Below, piece after piece: positions 8,466-17,408 of a DNA stretch of 64,000 bases. Both the position numbers and the translations under genes were made by a program. Origin of the DNA: Streptomyces sp. NBC_00683 (GTDB taxonomy: Bacteria; Actinomycetota; Actinomycetes; Streptomycetales; Streptomycetaceae); assembly GCF_036226745.1 (NCBI RefSeq), contig NZ_CP109013.1, positions 930,001-994,000 on the forward strand, written 5' to 3'. A model generated the notes under the pieces. The model saw only the letters and a list, made by a program, of their open reading frames with translations, did not search any database and was not told the origin of the DNA. Position 1 is the stretch's first letter. Every line of letters begins with the position of its first letter.

Positions 8466-8486
8466 TGTATCGACCAGTGCAATACA
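8466..8486. promoter_or_regulatory. Candidate operator of the TetR-MFS unit
   Basis: TGTAT and ATACA half-sites, 11 bp apart, lie 20-40 bp upstream of the TetR start, where the promoter should be. Spacing and AT-rich half-sites fit a TetR-family operator. Only one copy was found; the gap before the MFS gene shows no second copy. Confidence 0.4.
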
Positions 8487-8525
8487 TGGAGGGCGGGCCC
8501 AAAGGCCTCACGCGGCCGCACGGAC

Positions 8526-9686
8526 TCAGGCACTTCGCACCTCCATGACCGGCGCGGGAAGCCGGTCCAGGTGCCGGAAGTGGAAGGCGGCGGAGGCCAG
8601 GGTCATGTGGTGGTGCCAGCCGGGAAACGACCGGCCCTCGAAATCGAGCAGGCCCAGATCGTCCTTCATGTGCCGCAACGTGGCATCGGTCGTCACGGAC
8701 CGGCGGGCAAGAGAGCGCACCTGCTCAGCTCCCACACCCCGCATCGAGGTGACCCAGTAGCGGTGAAATCCGGCTTCGGTCTTCGACGGTTCGGCAATCA
8801 GCTGCAGCACCTGCCGGCCGGCCGGCGCTCCCGGCCGGGACGCGAGACGCACGGGCATGGAGAGCGGTCGGTCGCCTGCGGCGCGATACCGGGACCGCGC
8901 CGTGCGCGCACCCTCCTCAGCGGTGACCGGCCGCGCCACAACGGGTGCGGGGGCATCGGGATGCGACACGGGAATGACCGGCTGCGAAGCCGGGACCTCG
9001 ATGACGAAAGCCCTCCTCTGGAAGGCCAGCTGCAGCGCCAGATGCGTGACATCCCAGGCGGCATCGAGCCCGAACACCAGGGGAAGGGAGCCCGGGACAC
9101 CACGCCCCGCCACCTGGGTGACCATGTCGAGAGCCAGCGCCCGCGCCGGCAGCGGAGTCAGCCTGTCCGGAATCCTGGCCCGGCGGCGCCGCTCCAGGTC
9201 CCCGCACCAGGCGTCATCCATGAGGAGCCGCCAGGAGACAGGCAGACTCGAGCGGTCATCCGTCAGGAAGAGACCGATCCCGATCTGGCAATTGACCCGG
9301 CGCCCGGAAGGCAGGTCCGTGTGCTGCCTGACCCCCACCGAGTGACGGCCGCGCTTCTCCAGGAGAACCGTGCCGATCGTCCACGCCGGCGACGACAGCG
9401 CCGACACCGCCAGCCGGGCCAGCTCCCGCTGAGCGGTCTCCCAGTTCCAGGGACTGGCGGTCACGAACTGCTGCAGGGCCTGAGGAGCACTCGCCGGAAG
9501 CGCAAGAGTCCGCGCCATGTGACGCACCGTCTTCCTGCCCGGAGTGGACAACAGCCCCCGCAGATAGGTATCCGCCCAACGCCGCTGGTCAACGCGCTGC
9601 AGATAGCCGAACACATGACTGGAGAAGTCGGATACAGAGTGCCGCCCGGGCGCAGAGTGCTCACGGAGTACGGGCTGTGCTCCCAC
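8526..9686 (-). CDS. Transposase-derived protein (DDE_5 / IS701-like), probably domesticated
   Basis: A 386-residue protein with the layout of IS701-type DDE transposases: FGYLQRVDQRRWADTYLRGL, QFVTASPWNWETAQRELARL, VGVRQHTDLPSGRRVNCQIG, and the C-terminal DFEGRSFPGWHHHMTLASAA. The GTG at 9686 is chosen because AGGAGG precedes it by 6 bp; the GTG at 9737 has no such site. At the first catalytic position, where active members have a DD/DE motif (W-x-D-E-T), this protein reads AWTIGT, so the first Asp is missing. No terminal inverted repeats or target duplications were seen. It is divergent from a butyrolactone-receptor-like regulator. A DNA-binding regulatory role is plausible but unproven. 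Confidence 0.75.
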   Translation of the reverse strand: MGAQPVLREHSAPGRHSVSDFSSHVFGYLQRVDQRRWADTYLRGLLSTPGRKTVRHMARTLALPASAPQALQQFVTASPWNWETAQRELARLAVSALSSPAWTIGTVLLEKRGRHSVGVRQHTDLPSGRRVNCQIGIGLFLTDDRSSLPVSWRLLMDDAWCGDLERRRRARIPDRLTPLPARALALDMVTQVAGRGVPGSLPLVFGLDAAWDVTHLALQLAFQRRAFVIEVPASQPVIPVSHPDAPAPVVARPVTAEEGARTARSRYRAAGDRPLSMPVRLASRPGAPAGRQVLQLIAEPSKTEAGFHRYWVTSMRGVGAEQVRSLARRSVTTDATLRHMKDDLGLLDFEGRSFPGWHHHMTLASAAFHFRHLDRLPAPVMEVRSA

Positions 9687-9828
9687 TGCTGACCTCCTGG
9701 ATGTATGTGCGCCCGCAGGACCGGCAAGTACCGGCACGTGCGCCCCCGATCAGGTTCCCAGAGAACATAGCAAAAACTATTCTTTTTTTTGAGGTGGTCC
9801 ATGAATCCGCTACAACTTGGTCAACTAG

Positions 9829-9844
9829 CCGTTGCCCGCAACGG
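9829..9844. promoter_or_regulatory. Palindrome in the divergent transposase-like/TetR promoter region
   Basis: CCGTTGC-CC-GCAACGG, a perfect 7-bp-arm repeat. It lies about 90 bp upstream of the TetR ATG at 9932 and about 140 bp from the divergent GTG at 9686. An AT-rich run with ATAG...CTAT half-sites (about 9772-9786) lies nearby, unusual in this GC-rich sequence and a likely promoter. The TetR protein itself is the obvious candidate ligand. Confidence 0.35.
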
Positions 9845-9931
9845 TTTGCCAGTGGACCGTGTCCCACCATGCGGACAGGTAGAGCAGGAGGAAGGCGCGG
9901 TGCGTGCAGCGAGCAGAGGGCGCCCTCCGGC

Positions 9932-10567
9932 ATGGTGAGACAGCAGCGAGCCGAGCGGACACGGACAGCTCTCCTGCGAGCCGCCGCGGAGGAGATGGAC
10001 GAACTCGGCTACTGCGGTGCCTCACTGAACCGGACATGCGCCTTGGCAGGCGTCACGATGGGAGCCCTGACCTTCCATTTCCCGACCAAGGACCGACTGG
10101 CGGACGCCGTCATCGCAGCCGGCACGTCCAGCGTCGATGCCGCAGTGCGCAGGATCCCGGAACTGGCTCTGTCACCACTTGGCAAGGTCAGGCTCATGCT
10201 GCTCACGGTCGGCGGCCTCCTCCACCACGACTGCGTGGTCCGCGCCGCAGCGCGGCTCAGCCGGGAGCTCTCGCCGTCCGGGGACTGGACGAATGCCTGG
10301 CTCCCCCTCACCGAAGAGCTCATCGCCCAGGCACAGTCCCAAGGACAGCTGCGCCGAAGCCTCCGCTCAGCGGACGTGTCCCGGCTCTTCGCCTACCTCT
10401 GCAGCGGAATCGAAGCCCAGGCACGGGAGCGGGCGGCGCACCCCGACACCGGGAGGGCCGACGACGCCGTGCACCAACTCGTGCGCCTGTGGGACGCCGT
10501 GCTGCACGGGCTGATCACAGCCGGACCGGACGCCAACTGCTCCCCGCCACACAGTGAGAGGCCCTGA
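9932..10567 (+). CDS. TetR family regulator, gamma-butyrolactone-receptor-like
   Basis: A 211-residue regulator. Its start MVRQQRAERTRTALLRAAAE and the helix-turn-helix end AGVTMGALTFHFPTKDRLAD match the ArpA/ScbR group, which senses gamma-butyrolactone signals or acts as a pseudo-receptor for antibiotics. The C-terminal half is more divergent (TEELIAQAQSQGQLRRSLRS), so ligand type is uncertain. The ATG at 9932 has no clear ribosome site, but no better start lies in frame. It is divergent from the transposase-derived gene and 322 bp upstream of an MDR-family oxidoreductase. No butyrolactone synthase (AfsA) gene is in the window. Confidence 0.82.
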   Translation: MVRQQRAERTRTALLRAAAEEMDELGYCGASLNRTCALAGVTMGALTFHFPTKDRLADAVIAAGTSSVDAAVRRIPELALSPLGKVRLMLLTVGGLLHHDCVVRAAARLSRELSPSGDWTNAWLPLTEELIAQAQSQGQLRRSLRSADVSRLFAYLCSGIEAQARERAAHPDTGRADDAVHQLVRLWDAVLHGLITAGPDANCSPPHSERP

Positions 10568-10889
10568 ACAAGGCTCTCCTGATCACACCCGAACCCGCTG
10601 GCCCGGCGGCAGAACCCACCGGCTCCGCCAACCGCTCCTCAAGCCCAGCCCAGCACAGCCCAGCCCCTGCAGCACGCAACCGAAGCGGAGCGCGCGCCAC
10701 CGACCCGCAACTTATCGAACTCTCTGTAGCCTCACCCGCCCTCGTAGCGCACCATCGGCCCCAGGGGCGCGGCGTCGGCACACACCATCGAGCGCTCACC
10801 GGCACAGCTCCGGCGACCATGCCGGCCAACCGGCCCCGCTCCCGCCCCACCATGCCCAACGGCATCCACCGACGAAGGACCCACGATCC
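10568..10889. other. Intergenic stretch with no supported gene
   Basis: 322 bp of low-complexity GC-rich sequence with repeated CAGCCCAG-type words near 10645-10665. An open frame runs through it into the downstream oxidoreductase but has no coding character. No hairpin or operator stands out. Confidence 0.5.
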
Positions 10890-11795
10890 ATGCGCGCTCT
10901 CGTAGTCGATCATTCGGCACCCAGCAGGCTCACCATGGCCACCGTCCCCGACCCCGAACCCGGACCGGACGAGGTGCTCGTCAAAGTGGTGGCGACCTCG
11001 CTGAACTACGGAGAACTACCCAGGGACGACGACGTCGCTGAAGGCTCCGTACCCGGCTGGGACGCAGCAGGCATCGTCGAGAAGGCAGCGGCATCCGGCC
11101 GCGGACCCCGAGCAGGACAACGCGTGGTGACCTGGGGATGGTCCGGAGGCTGGGCCCAGCTGCGCGCCGTCAGCCATCAGGAACTGGCGGTCCTGCCCGA
11201 CGAGCTCGAGCTCTCCCGGGCCGCAGCACTTCCGGTGGCTGGACTCACAGCGTTGCGCGCCCTGCGCAAAGCAACTGTCCTGCCCGGTCAGCGCGTCGCC
11301 ATCACAGGGGCATCCGGCGGAGTGGGCCACTTCGCCGTGCAACTGGCTCATCTGGCAGGCGCCGAAGTCTACGCACTGTCCACGGACCCGACGCGAACCG
11401 GCTGGCTCACCTCACTCGGCGCGGACCACGTACTGACCCACCCCGGCCAGCTCGACTCGCCACTGGACCTCGTACTGGACAACGTGGGAGGAGACCAGCT
11501 CGCGGAGATACTCGGCCACATGAACACCGGCGGCACCGTCATCTCCATCGGTGCAACCTCGGCCGCGGCCACCACCCTCCAGCCCTACCAGCTGGTACAG
11601 GCGAGCCTCACCATCACCGGCCTCCAGGCAGGCGGCGACACAGGCAACGACCTCGCCCACCTCGCAGCCATGGCTGCCGACGGACGCCTCACAGTCGGAG
11701 CCGACACCGTGAGCAGCTGGGAAAACGCCCCACAACTGGCAGCCGACCTGATAGCCCGGCGCATCAGAGGCAAAGCCGTACTGACCGTCGACTGA
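10890..11795 (+). CDS. MDR/zinc-type alcohol dehydrogenase (quinone oxidoreductase-like)
   Basis: A 301-residue medium-chain reductase. The GroES-like N-terminus (DPEPGPDEVLVKVVATSLNY) is followed by the Rossmann segment GQRVAITGASGGVGHFAVQL (about residues 131-150), characteristic of NADPH-dependent quinone/enoyl reductases that lack catalytic zinc; the zinc-binding Cys cluster is absent. The ATG at 10890 follows GAAGGAC. The long frame upstream was not accepted as an extension because the GroES domain begins right at this Met. The natural substrate is unknown; location beside the TetR gene suggests it could be a target. Confidence 0.9.
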   Translation: MRALVVDHSAPSRLTMATVPDPEPGPDEVLVKVVATSLNYGELPRDDDVAEGSVPGWDAAGIVEKAAASGRGPRAGQRVVTWGWSGGWAQLRAVSHQELAVLPDELELSRAAALPVAGLTALRALRKATVLPGQRVAITGASGGVGHFAVQLAHLAGAEVYALSTDPTRTGWLTSLGADHVLTHPGQLDSPLDLVLDNVGGDQLAEILGHMNTGGTVISIGATSAAATTLQPYQLVQASLTITGLQAGGDTGNDLAHLAAMAADGRLTVGADTVSSWENAPQLAADLIARRIRGKAVLTVD

Positions 11796-11821
11796 CCGCC
11801 ACCCACGGCGCGGGACGCCTG

Positions 11822-12628
11822 TCAGGGACGCGGGGCTTTCTCACCATGCATGGCTGTGTATTCGGCCGCGAGCCAAGAGCCAAGGTCGTTGATCAGCATC
11901 CCGAGCAACGCCGGGTCGGGTGAGGGCACACGTCCGGCGGACGCGGCGACACGCATCTGCTCGGCGCGCTCGGGGTAGTAGCGGCCGAAGAGCTCGGCGG
12001 ACTGGTCAAGGTCGCTGGTCCAGCCGTCCCAACGGGGCATGATCAGAGTAAAACCTGTGCGGACGATGCGACGACCAACAAAACGGCTGAGGGACCGGCG
12101 ATCGGCGTCCGTCGTGGCTTCAGCTGCTTTGGCACGCCAGCGTGGAAGCACGCGGGCAAGGTCACCGTTGGTCTCCCGCGCGAGTAGGGCTGTCGGGCGG
12201 TACCGGGGCAGTTGTTCTGCGAGGTCAGGGCCAAGCAGCGGGGTACAGAGGCACGCGATGAAGAATCCGCCGTCGTGACGGTCGACGTCACTGAGCAGCA
12301 ACCGCGTACTGGTCAGCAAGATCCCGACGCCATCGATCTGCGGGAATGCACGGTCGAGCACGACCTCGATGGCTTTGGCGTCAGCGCGGTCGGCTTCGGT
12401 GGGCTCACCGTACAGGGCGAGCTGAAGGTCGAGGTCGGAGACTCCAGGGGTGGCGGTGCCACGGGGGATGCTTCCGTAGAGGTAGGCGCTGTGCAGGCGC
12501 ATACTGTCGAACGTCTCGGTGATACGAGCGCGGGCGGCATCGACGACGGGAACGAACGCTGCCCGCACTCGGTCCAGTGCGCCTTCGCGTGCGATCGTTC
12601 CATCGCGGTCCAGTCCTCGTTCGTCCAT
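11822..12628 (-). CDS. Nucleotidyltransferase-domain protein
   Basis: A 268-residue protein with the minimal nucleotidyltransferase signature: AYLYGSIPRGTATPGVSDLD is the GS motif and first catalytic Asp, followed by LQLALYGEP. Such proteins transfer AMP or another nucleotide to a small molecule or protein. The C-terminal half is helical and has no recognised domain. The start is placed at the ATG at 12628 (MDERGLDRDGTIAREG); an ATG 81 bp upstream adds residues with no family support. It converges on the MDR gene, the two stops lying 26 bp apart. It resembles aminoglycoside adenylyltransferases in the core only, so resistance is not claimed. Confidence 0.82.
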   Translation of the reverse strand: MDERGLDRDGTIAREGALDRVRAAFVPVVDAARARITETFDSMRLHSAYLYGSIPRGTATPGVSDLDLQLALYGEPTEADRADAKAIEVVLDRAFPQIDGVGILLTSTRLLLSDVDRHDGGFFIACLCTPLLGPDLAEQLPRYRPTALLARETNGDLARVLPRWRAKAAEATTDADRRSLSRFVGRRIVRTGFTLIMPRWDGWTSDLDQSAELFGRYYPERAEQMRVAASAGRVPSPDPALLGMLINDLGSWLAAEYTAMHGEKAPRP

Positions 12629-12971
12629 GCGGCTACTGTGCCTCGGGCTGTTGCGTGCTGCCGAGCGGATTTCCGGGACGGTATGGCGTCCGTGAATCGC
12701 ACCGCTCACGCATCCGCCGGCGAAAGGGGTGACACCGGCCCTCCAGGGTCGATCGACGCGACCTTGCCGTCCTCGTTAAACATCCCGGCGGACGCCACGA
12801 CATTTACCGCACCCCGGCGCGCACCGCAGGTGCGCTGGATCGCTGACCTGCGTTTTTGCGGCGGGGCGCAAAGGCCTCGCTAGCCATGCTCGCGTCAGCG
12901 ATGCTCGCTCTCAAGCGGCGCACGTGGTGCGCCTGGGCGGCGCACCGTCGTCCGCTACGGGGAGGATTCTC
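12629..12971. other. Divergent intergenic region, nothing specific
   Basis: 343 bp between the nucleotidyltransferase and the secreted-protein gene. GCTCGC-type words repeat around 12880-12915, and the ribosome site of the next gene (GGGGAGGA, 12959-12966) closes it. No gene or clear operator is seen. Confidence 0.5.
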
Positions 12972-13379
12972 ATGTTGGGAACGTTGAAGCTCAAGCTCCT
13001 GGGTACTGCCACGGCGGCCGGCATCCTGGCCATCGGAATTGCGGCCTCGCCCGCTCAGGCACAGGGGACGACCTGGTGCGACAACCTGGAGATCGGCGGT
13101 GAGGTGGCTGCCCGTGGTTGCTTCTCGGAGTACGGGGATCACGTATATGCCGGCGACTACCGGGCTGACGGCTGGCGAGCGGTCACCGAGTGGAAGACCA
13201 ACTACGGTCGCACCGGTGAGTGTCACGACGACAGGGGCGCAACCGACACCCTGGTCGACTGCAACTACGACATGGCCGAGTCCGGCAGTATCACCTTCCG
13301 AATCGTGGTGCGTAACGGTGAGGACGGCACCAACCAGTACCAGACCGGTTGGCACAAGTACGTGCCGATCGGCGGCTAG
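12972..13379 (+). CDS. Small secreted four-cysteine protein
   Basis: A 135-residue exported protein of unknown function. MLGTLKLKLLGTATAAGILA plus ASPAQAQ is a Sec signal peptide with a cleavage site near residue 29. The mature part of about 105 residues has four Cys (WCDN, GCFS, GECH, DCNY), enough for two disulfides, and many Trp, Tyr and Asp residues. GGGGAGGA precedes the ATG. Small Streptomyces exoproteins of this type are common; I do not recognise a named family. It is followed by transposase debris, not by an operon partner. Confidence 0.85.
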   Translation: MLGTLKLKLLGTATAAGILAIGIAASPAQAQGTTWCDNLEIGGEVAARGCFSEYGDHVYAGDYRADGWRAVTEWKTNYGRTGECHDDRGATDTLVDCNYDMAESGSITFRIVVRNGEDGTNQYQTGWHKYVPIGG

Positions 13380-13433
13380 GACTTCTCCGGGCAATGATGT
13401 GCGGAGCCAGATGACCAGGACGTAAGCCACTCG

Positions 13434-13640
13434 TGGAAACGCTGTCGGGGACGTTGTTGGCGAAGGCGACGATGGCATGGCCGCAGGCTGTCTGGCCCGG
13501 CGGCTGCTGATCGACGTCATACGGTTCCGAGTTCGGACGGGGATTCCGTGGCGGTCCGTACTCACCGAGTACGGACCGCGGCTCGGCTCTACAAGTTGAC
13601 AGTGGTGATGGCCGGACAGTGCGGGGGCTCGACGCAGTTC
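13434..13640 (+). pseudogene. Relic of IS5-type transposase N-terminus
   Basis: The stretch around 13486-13585 matches, base for base over long runs, the transposase at 29115-30045. The shared part encodes [22 protein letters not shown] sequence and then the EYGP region. Start and catalytic domain are missing, and similarity fades by about 13640. This is a fragment of the same IS family as the 29-kb copy. Confidence 0.75.
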
Positions 13641-14029
13641 GCACCCTGGAAAGGCGTTGCCCGTCGATCCGGCTGTTACCCGACCACCATGACCGCGGCA
13701 TCTACCTGCCTCGATAGCCTTCGCCCTCGTCAGGCCGGCACTGCACGTAGTCCCGGTGGTGAGGTCAGTCGTCGGGTGGCAGTTGGGGCATCAAGGGCAG
13801 CGCAGCATTTGTATGGGCCGCGAAGGACTCGCGAGTAGTTCAGAGAAGCTGGTCATGTGCTCACCCCTCCGGCCGGATCCGGCCCAACCGCACGGCTCGT
13901 CGACATCCGCGATAACCTCCTTGCCCGCATCGGCGCAGCCGAGACGTAAGGCCGGCTCGGCGAGGTCGAAGGTCTCCAGGTCAGCCGGTCCGGCGCCCAG
14001 AAGAGGCTCCGCGTTCAAGGATGCGTGCG
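13641..14029. other. Decayed intergenic stretch
   Basis: 389 bp between the IS relic and the phosphotransferase stop. A reverse-strand open frame (13791-14033; contains GPADLETFDLAEPALRLGCA) has some coding flavour and might be the end of a lost gene, but I cannot assign a family. No other structure was seen. Confidence 0.4.
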
Positions 14030-14926
14030 TCAAACGCCCGTCAGAACACGATCAAGTGCCGCCCGGCCTGCCGGTCCCCAGTTCGGCTTGCCGCCGGGAA
14101 GCCCCCGATCTCCGTTCTGCCCCATGAGCATCAGGAAGAGGCTCTTCATAGCGGCCAGCCCGCGGGCGCGCCGGATCGCCGCCTCGTCTGCGTACGCGTA
14201 CATCTCGAAGAACCGTGAGGCCGTGCCCGAGGGCAGCAGCACCCATGCGGCGGCGAGGTCCCACGCCGGATCGCCGGCGAACATGTCACCGAAGTCGACG
14301 ATGCCCGAGAGCGTTCCGTCCGAGACAACGACGTTCGCGGGATGGAGGTCGCCGTGCACCCACACCCGCGGGCCTCCCCACGCGTGGGCGGCAACGGCAT
14401 CGTCCCAGACAGCCCGGACATCGGCAGCGATGTCGTCGGGGACAACGGCCTGGAAGAGGTTCTCGAAGCCGTCCGTGCAGTTCTTGGGATGGGCACCGCG
14501 GTCCGTAGCGATCGGCGCCTCGGCGGGCGCCTCGACATGGAGCGCCCGGAGGAAACCCGCCAACGTGTCGGCCGCGTGGTCGCCGCGGCTGATCGAGCCG
14601 TGGTCCAGCGGCTCGCCGGGAACCCACGTCATCACGGTCCAGTGCTTGGGGAAGCGCTCGGACGGTTCGCCGAACCGCACCGGCATCGGCACCGGGAGCG
14701 GCAGGCGCGGGGCCAGCACAGGTAGCCACCGCCGCTCCTTGAGCTGGAGCTCCGGGGTGGGGTCCATGCGCTGCATGCGCACGGCCAACTCGTCCCCGAG
14801 ACGCCACATTTGGTTGCCCCAACCGCCCGCCACCTCGCGGATGGCCAGACCTGCAAGGTCTGGATGTTGCTCCTCCAGCAGGTCGCGGACCAGGTCTGCG
14901 GTGATCTCGATCTCGGTGTCGGTCAT
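14030..14926 (-). CDS. Aminoglycoside phosphotransferase family protein
   Basis: A 298-residue kinase-fold protein of the APH/choline-kinase type. The Brenner-type catalytic motif is VWVHGDLHPANVVV (about residue 191) and the metal-binding motif is GIVDFGDMFAGDPAWDLA. The N-lobe carries VAGGWGNQMWRLGDELAVRM, in which the usual Lys of the ATP-binding lobe is not obvious. Family members phosphorylate aminoglycosides, macrolides or small metabolites; the substrate cannot be read here. The gene is bracketed by two IS5-type relics (13434-13640 and 14945-15377), suggesting mobile acquisition, although codon use looks native. Confidence 0.92.
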   Translation of the reverse strand: MTDTEIEITADLVRDLLEEQHPDLAGLAIREVAGGWGNQMWRLGDELAVRMQRMDPTPELQLKERRWLPVLAPRLPLPVPMPVRFGEPSERFPKHWTVMTWVPGEPLDHGSISRGDHAADTLAGFLRALHVEAPAEAPIATDRGAHPKNCTDGFENLFQAVVPDDIAADVRAVWDDAVAAHAWGGPRVWVHGDLHPANVVVSDGTLSGIVDFGDMFAGDPAWDLAAAWVLLPSGTASRFFEMYAYADEAAIRRARGLAAMKSLFLMLMGQNGDRGLPGGKPNWGPAGRAALDRVLTGV

Positions 14927-14944
14927 GCGAAGTCACAGTACTGA

Positions 14945-15377
14945 GGGGGCGGACGGAGCGGGCTCTCGCTCTCTGGAACGTCTCGACCTGGTTCGTCCCC
15001 CGCTCGGCCCCACTTTGAGAGACGGGAGCCGGGGCCACCTTCCTCGCGCCGGCGGCGTGCTGGTGGGCTCGTACTGCTGTCGAGTCCACCGATACGCCCC
15101 AGTCGATCCCGCCCGACGCGTCCTCGACTGCCTGAATGCGGGACAGCAGCATCTGCCAAGTCCCATCAGCTGACCAGCGACGATGTCGCCTATAGACCGT
15201 CTCCCGCGGCCCGAACCGCTCGGGCAGATCCCGCCACTGCACGCCGGTCCGCACCCGGTGGAGAACCCCATTGATCACCCGACGGTGGTCGCTCCACCGA
15301 CCACCACGCACACCATCGGGAGGCAAGAGCGACTCCAGCCGACCCCACTCCGCATTCGTCGGATCCCCACGACCCAT
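14945..15377 (-). pseudogene. Truncated IS5-family transposase
   Basis: The reverse strand from the ATG at 15377 reads MGRGDPTNAEWGRLESLLPP, VINGVLHRVRTGVQWRDLPE and [18 protein letters not shown], the N-terminal domain and first catalytic Asp region of IS5-type transposases. It stops after about 140 residues, and the sequence then runs into the phosphotransferase gene. The remaining DDE residues are missing, so it is inactive. It belongs to a different subgroup from the copy at 29 kb. Confidence 0.88.
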
Positions 15378-15497
15378 GAAGCCGGCCTGGCCCCAACACC
15401 CCACCCACGTCCGGGCATCAGAGGAACCAAGGGGCCGTGTTCCAGTGAGGTCACCCTGCTCGTACTCCGCTCCCCGCAGCGGCCTCCCGTACAGCCC

Positions 15498-17408
15498 TTA
15501 TGAGCGGGGTCCTGGCTGCGACTGTCCGACCGGCTGGGAGAACTCTGGGGCCGCCTGGCGTTCGAGGCAGCGGACTGTCGGCCCCTCGTCCGGGACGGAC
15601 GGCACCGCGGCAGGGCCCTCCCGCGTCGGTTCCCAGGCTGCCGCGCACAGGGACTCGGCCACGGCGGCTGTGTAACGGGCGGCGGTGAGCCAGTACATGG
15701 CGAAGCCGTCGGTGTCGGCAGGGAGGAGACGGCCGAAGAGATCGCGATCGCGTCGGGCCGCCGAGGTGCACAGGGCGGTGAGGAGTCCGGCGGCCGTGGG
15801 GAGGCCCGCGCGGCGGAGGCGCCAGGTCTCGGCGGTGACGTCGCCGAGCATGCCGAGGGCGGCGCGGCCCGCCGGGACCGTCTGCTCGACCCGGCGCTCC
15901 AGGAGGTACAGCGGCGAGTGGGCGCCGGACTCCCCGGGCTGTGGCGGGGCGGGACGCACATGGGCAGCCGGGTCCGGGAGGTCGGCGCGGCGCAGTCGGT
16001 CGAGGCCGAGGTCGATCGTGCCCTCGCCGGTGGGGTGCGAGCAGGCGAGGAGGGTGAGCCGGGGGTGGAGGGCGGGCACCAGGCGGCCGATGATCCTCAG
16101 CCGTGTCCCCGGCGCCGCGGCCAGCAGCATCAGGTTGTCGCGATGGGCCAGCGCGGGATCGTCGTCGGCGACGGCGAGCCGGACGGGAACGCTTCCCTCG
16201 CACAGCGCGAGCAGGGAGGTGCCGCCCGACTCCCGTACAGGACCGATGAGTTCGACGTCCAGGAAGAGCAGGTCGCTGCCGCCGCCGTCCGGGTCCGCGT
16301 AACGGGAGGTGGACCGCAGGGCGCGGGCGGCCTGTTCGGACGGCGGCGTCTCCCACAGCGCGGCGAGCGGCGGCTCCGTCCACGCCGCACCCTTGGCGCT
16401 GACGGCCTTGACGCCCTTCCCGGCGCCCAGTCTCCCGTCCGGCGAGACCGTCGCCCCCGAGACCGCAAGGCCTGCCCGGCCCAGCTCCCGGTGGGTGAGC
16501 GAGCAGTCCCCCAGGCGCACGGCCCGGTCGGCCACGCCCACGGCGCGACCGACGCCGCCGGGTGCCACGTCACCGACCGTGCAGAGGCGGCCGTCGGATC
16601 CGGCGACCCAGGTGCGGACGCCGCCGTGCCCCGAGTCGGTGACCACGGGTTCGGTGAACAGGCCGTACAGGCGCAGCGAGCCGTCCGGGCTGTACGGGCG
16701 GCGCGCACGGCCTCTGACGGCGGCAAGCTCCGCTCCGGACGCCGTCCCCACCCGGTGTGCGGTGCCGAGGAGTTCGGCCAGAGCCGTGACGAGCCCGGCG
16801 GTGCGGTAGGACGGGTCCCCGGCGCGGGCCGCGCGCAGCAGCGTGACGACGGACAGCGCGGCGCCCGCGGCGCGCGGCAGCTGCCGGAGCCGGGCGGTGT
16901 GCGCGGCGCGGAGGAGGGCCGACTGGGTGACGGCGCCGGCCCCGTCGACGCCGGCCTCCAGCACGGCGGCGCCCGCCGACCACAGGGCGTCGGCCGCGGC
17001 ACGCTGGGCTGGGCTCGCCACCTCGGGCGAGGGGGCGGAACCGGAGGTGCCGGGGTCCGTTGCGGAGGCGGATCCGGGAACCTCCCGGGTGGGCCGGTCG
17101 GCGAGGTCGGGCTCCGGTTCCGCCGTGGGGGCGGCGCAGGCGGCGGCCGCGCGGTGGACACATGCCGGGGCGAGGAGGCAACCGCAGGTGATGGCGTCCG
17201 CCGTCGCCACCACACCGCCGGGGCAGTGCAGGCGCAACTCGGTGTCGTCGTCGACCGCGATCGTCACCGTGTCCCCGACGCGGTGCGTCGGGCGGGCGCC
17301 GAGCTTGGTGACTGCCGCGTCCAGCCGCTTGCGCAGCCGGGGCGAGAGGTCCTCCACCAGCGTCGCCGTGACCTCCGGCGCGACGGGTGGCAACTGGGCG
17401 GCGGTCAT
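15498..17408 (-). CDS. SWIM zinc-finger protein, last gene of MoxR-VWA operon
   Basis: A 636-residue protein with a SWIM zinc finger near the N-terminus (about residues 75-93): ITCGCLLAPACVHRAAA gives the CxC...CxH ligands that bind zinc and usually DNA or protein. The rest is Ala-rich and mostly helical, with no named domain. The ATG at 17408 overlaps the stop of the VWA gene (ATGA), so translation is coupled. In E. coli the yehQ gene plays the same part beside a MoxR ATPase and a VWA gene. Family knowledge gives no enzymatic activity; a substrate- or nucleic-acid-recognition subunit is the likely role. Sequence 3' of the stop holds IS debris and no terminator that I can identify. Confidence 0.85.
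   Translation of the reverse strand: MTAAQLPPVAPEVTATLVEDLSPRLRKRLDAAVTKLGARPTHRVGDTVTIAVDDDTELRLHCPGGVVATADAITCGCLLAPACVHRAAAACAAPTAEPEPDLADRPTREVPGSASATDPGTSGSAPSPEVASPAQRAAADALWSAGAAVLEAGVDGAGAVTQSALLRAAHTARLRQLPRAAGAALSVVTLLRAARAGDPSYRTAGLVTALAELLGTAHRVGTASGAELAAVRGRARRPYSPDGSLRLYGLFTEPVVTDSGHGGVRTWVAGSDGRLCTVGDVAPGGVGRAVGVADRAVRLGDCSLTHRELGRAGLAVSGATVSPDGRLGAGKGVKAVSAKGAAWTEPPLAALWETPPSEQAARALRSTSRYADPDGGGSDLLFLDVELIGPVRESGGTSLLALCEGSVPVRLAVADDDPALAHRDNLMLLAAAPGTRLRIIGRLVPALHPRLTLLACSHPTGEGTIDLGLDRLRRADLPDPAAHVRPAPPQPGESGAHSPLYLLERRVEQTVPAGRAALGMLGDVTAETWRLRRAGLPTAAGLLTALCTSAARRDRDLFGRLLPADTDGFAMYWLTAARYTAAVAESLCAAAWEPTREGPAAVPSVPDEGPTVRCLERQAAPEFSQPVGQSQPGPRS

Noticed and set aside
14030..14926. 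Aminoglycoside resistance claim for the phosphotransferase
   Set aside because: Only general kinase-fold motifs are visible; many family members act on other metabolites, so no resistance is asserted.
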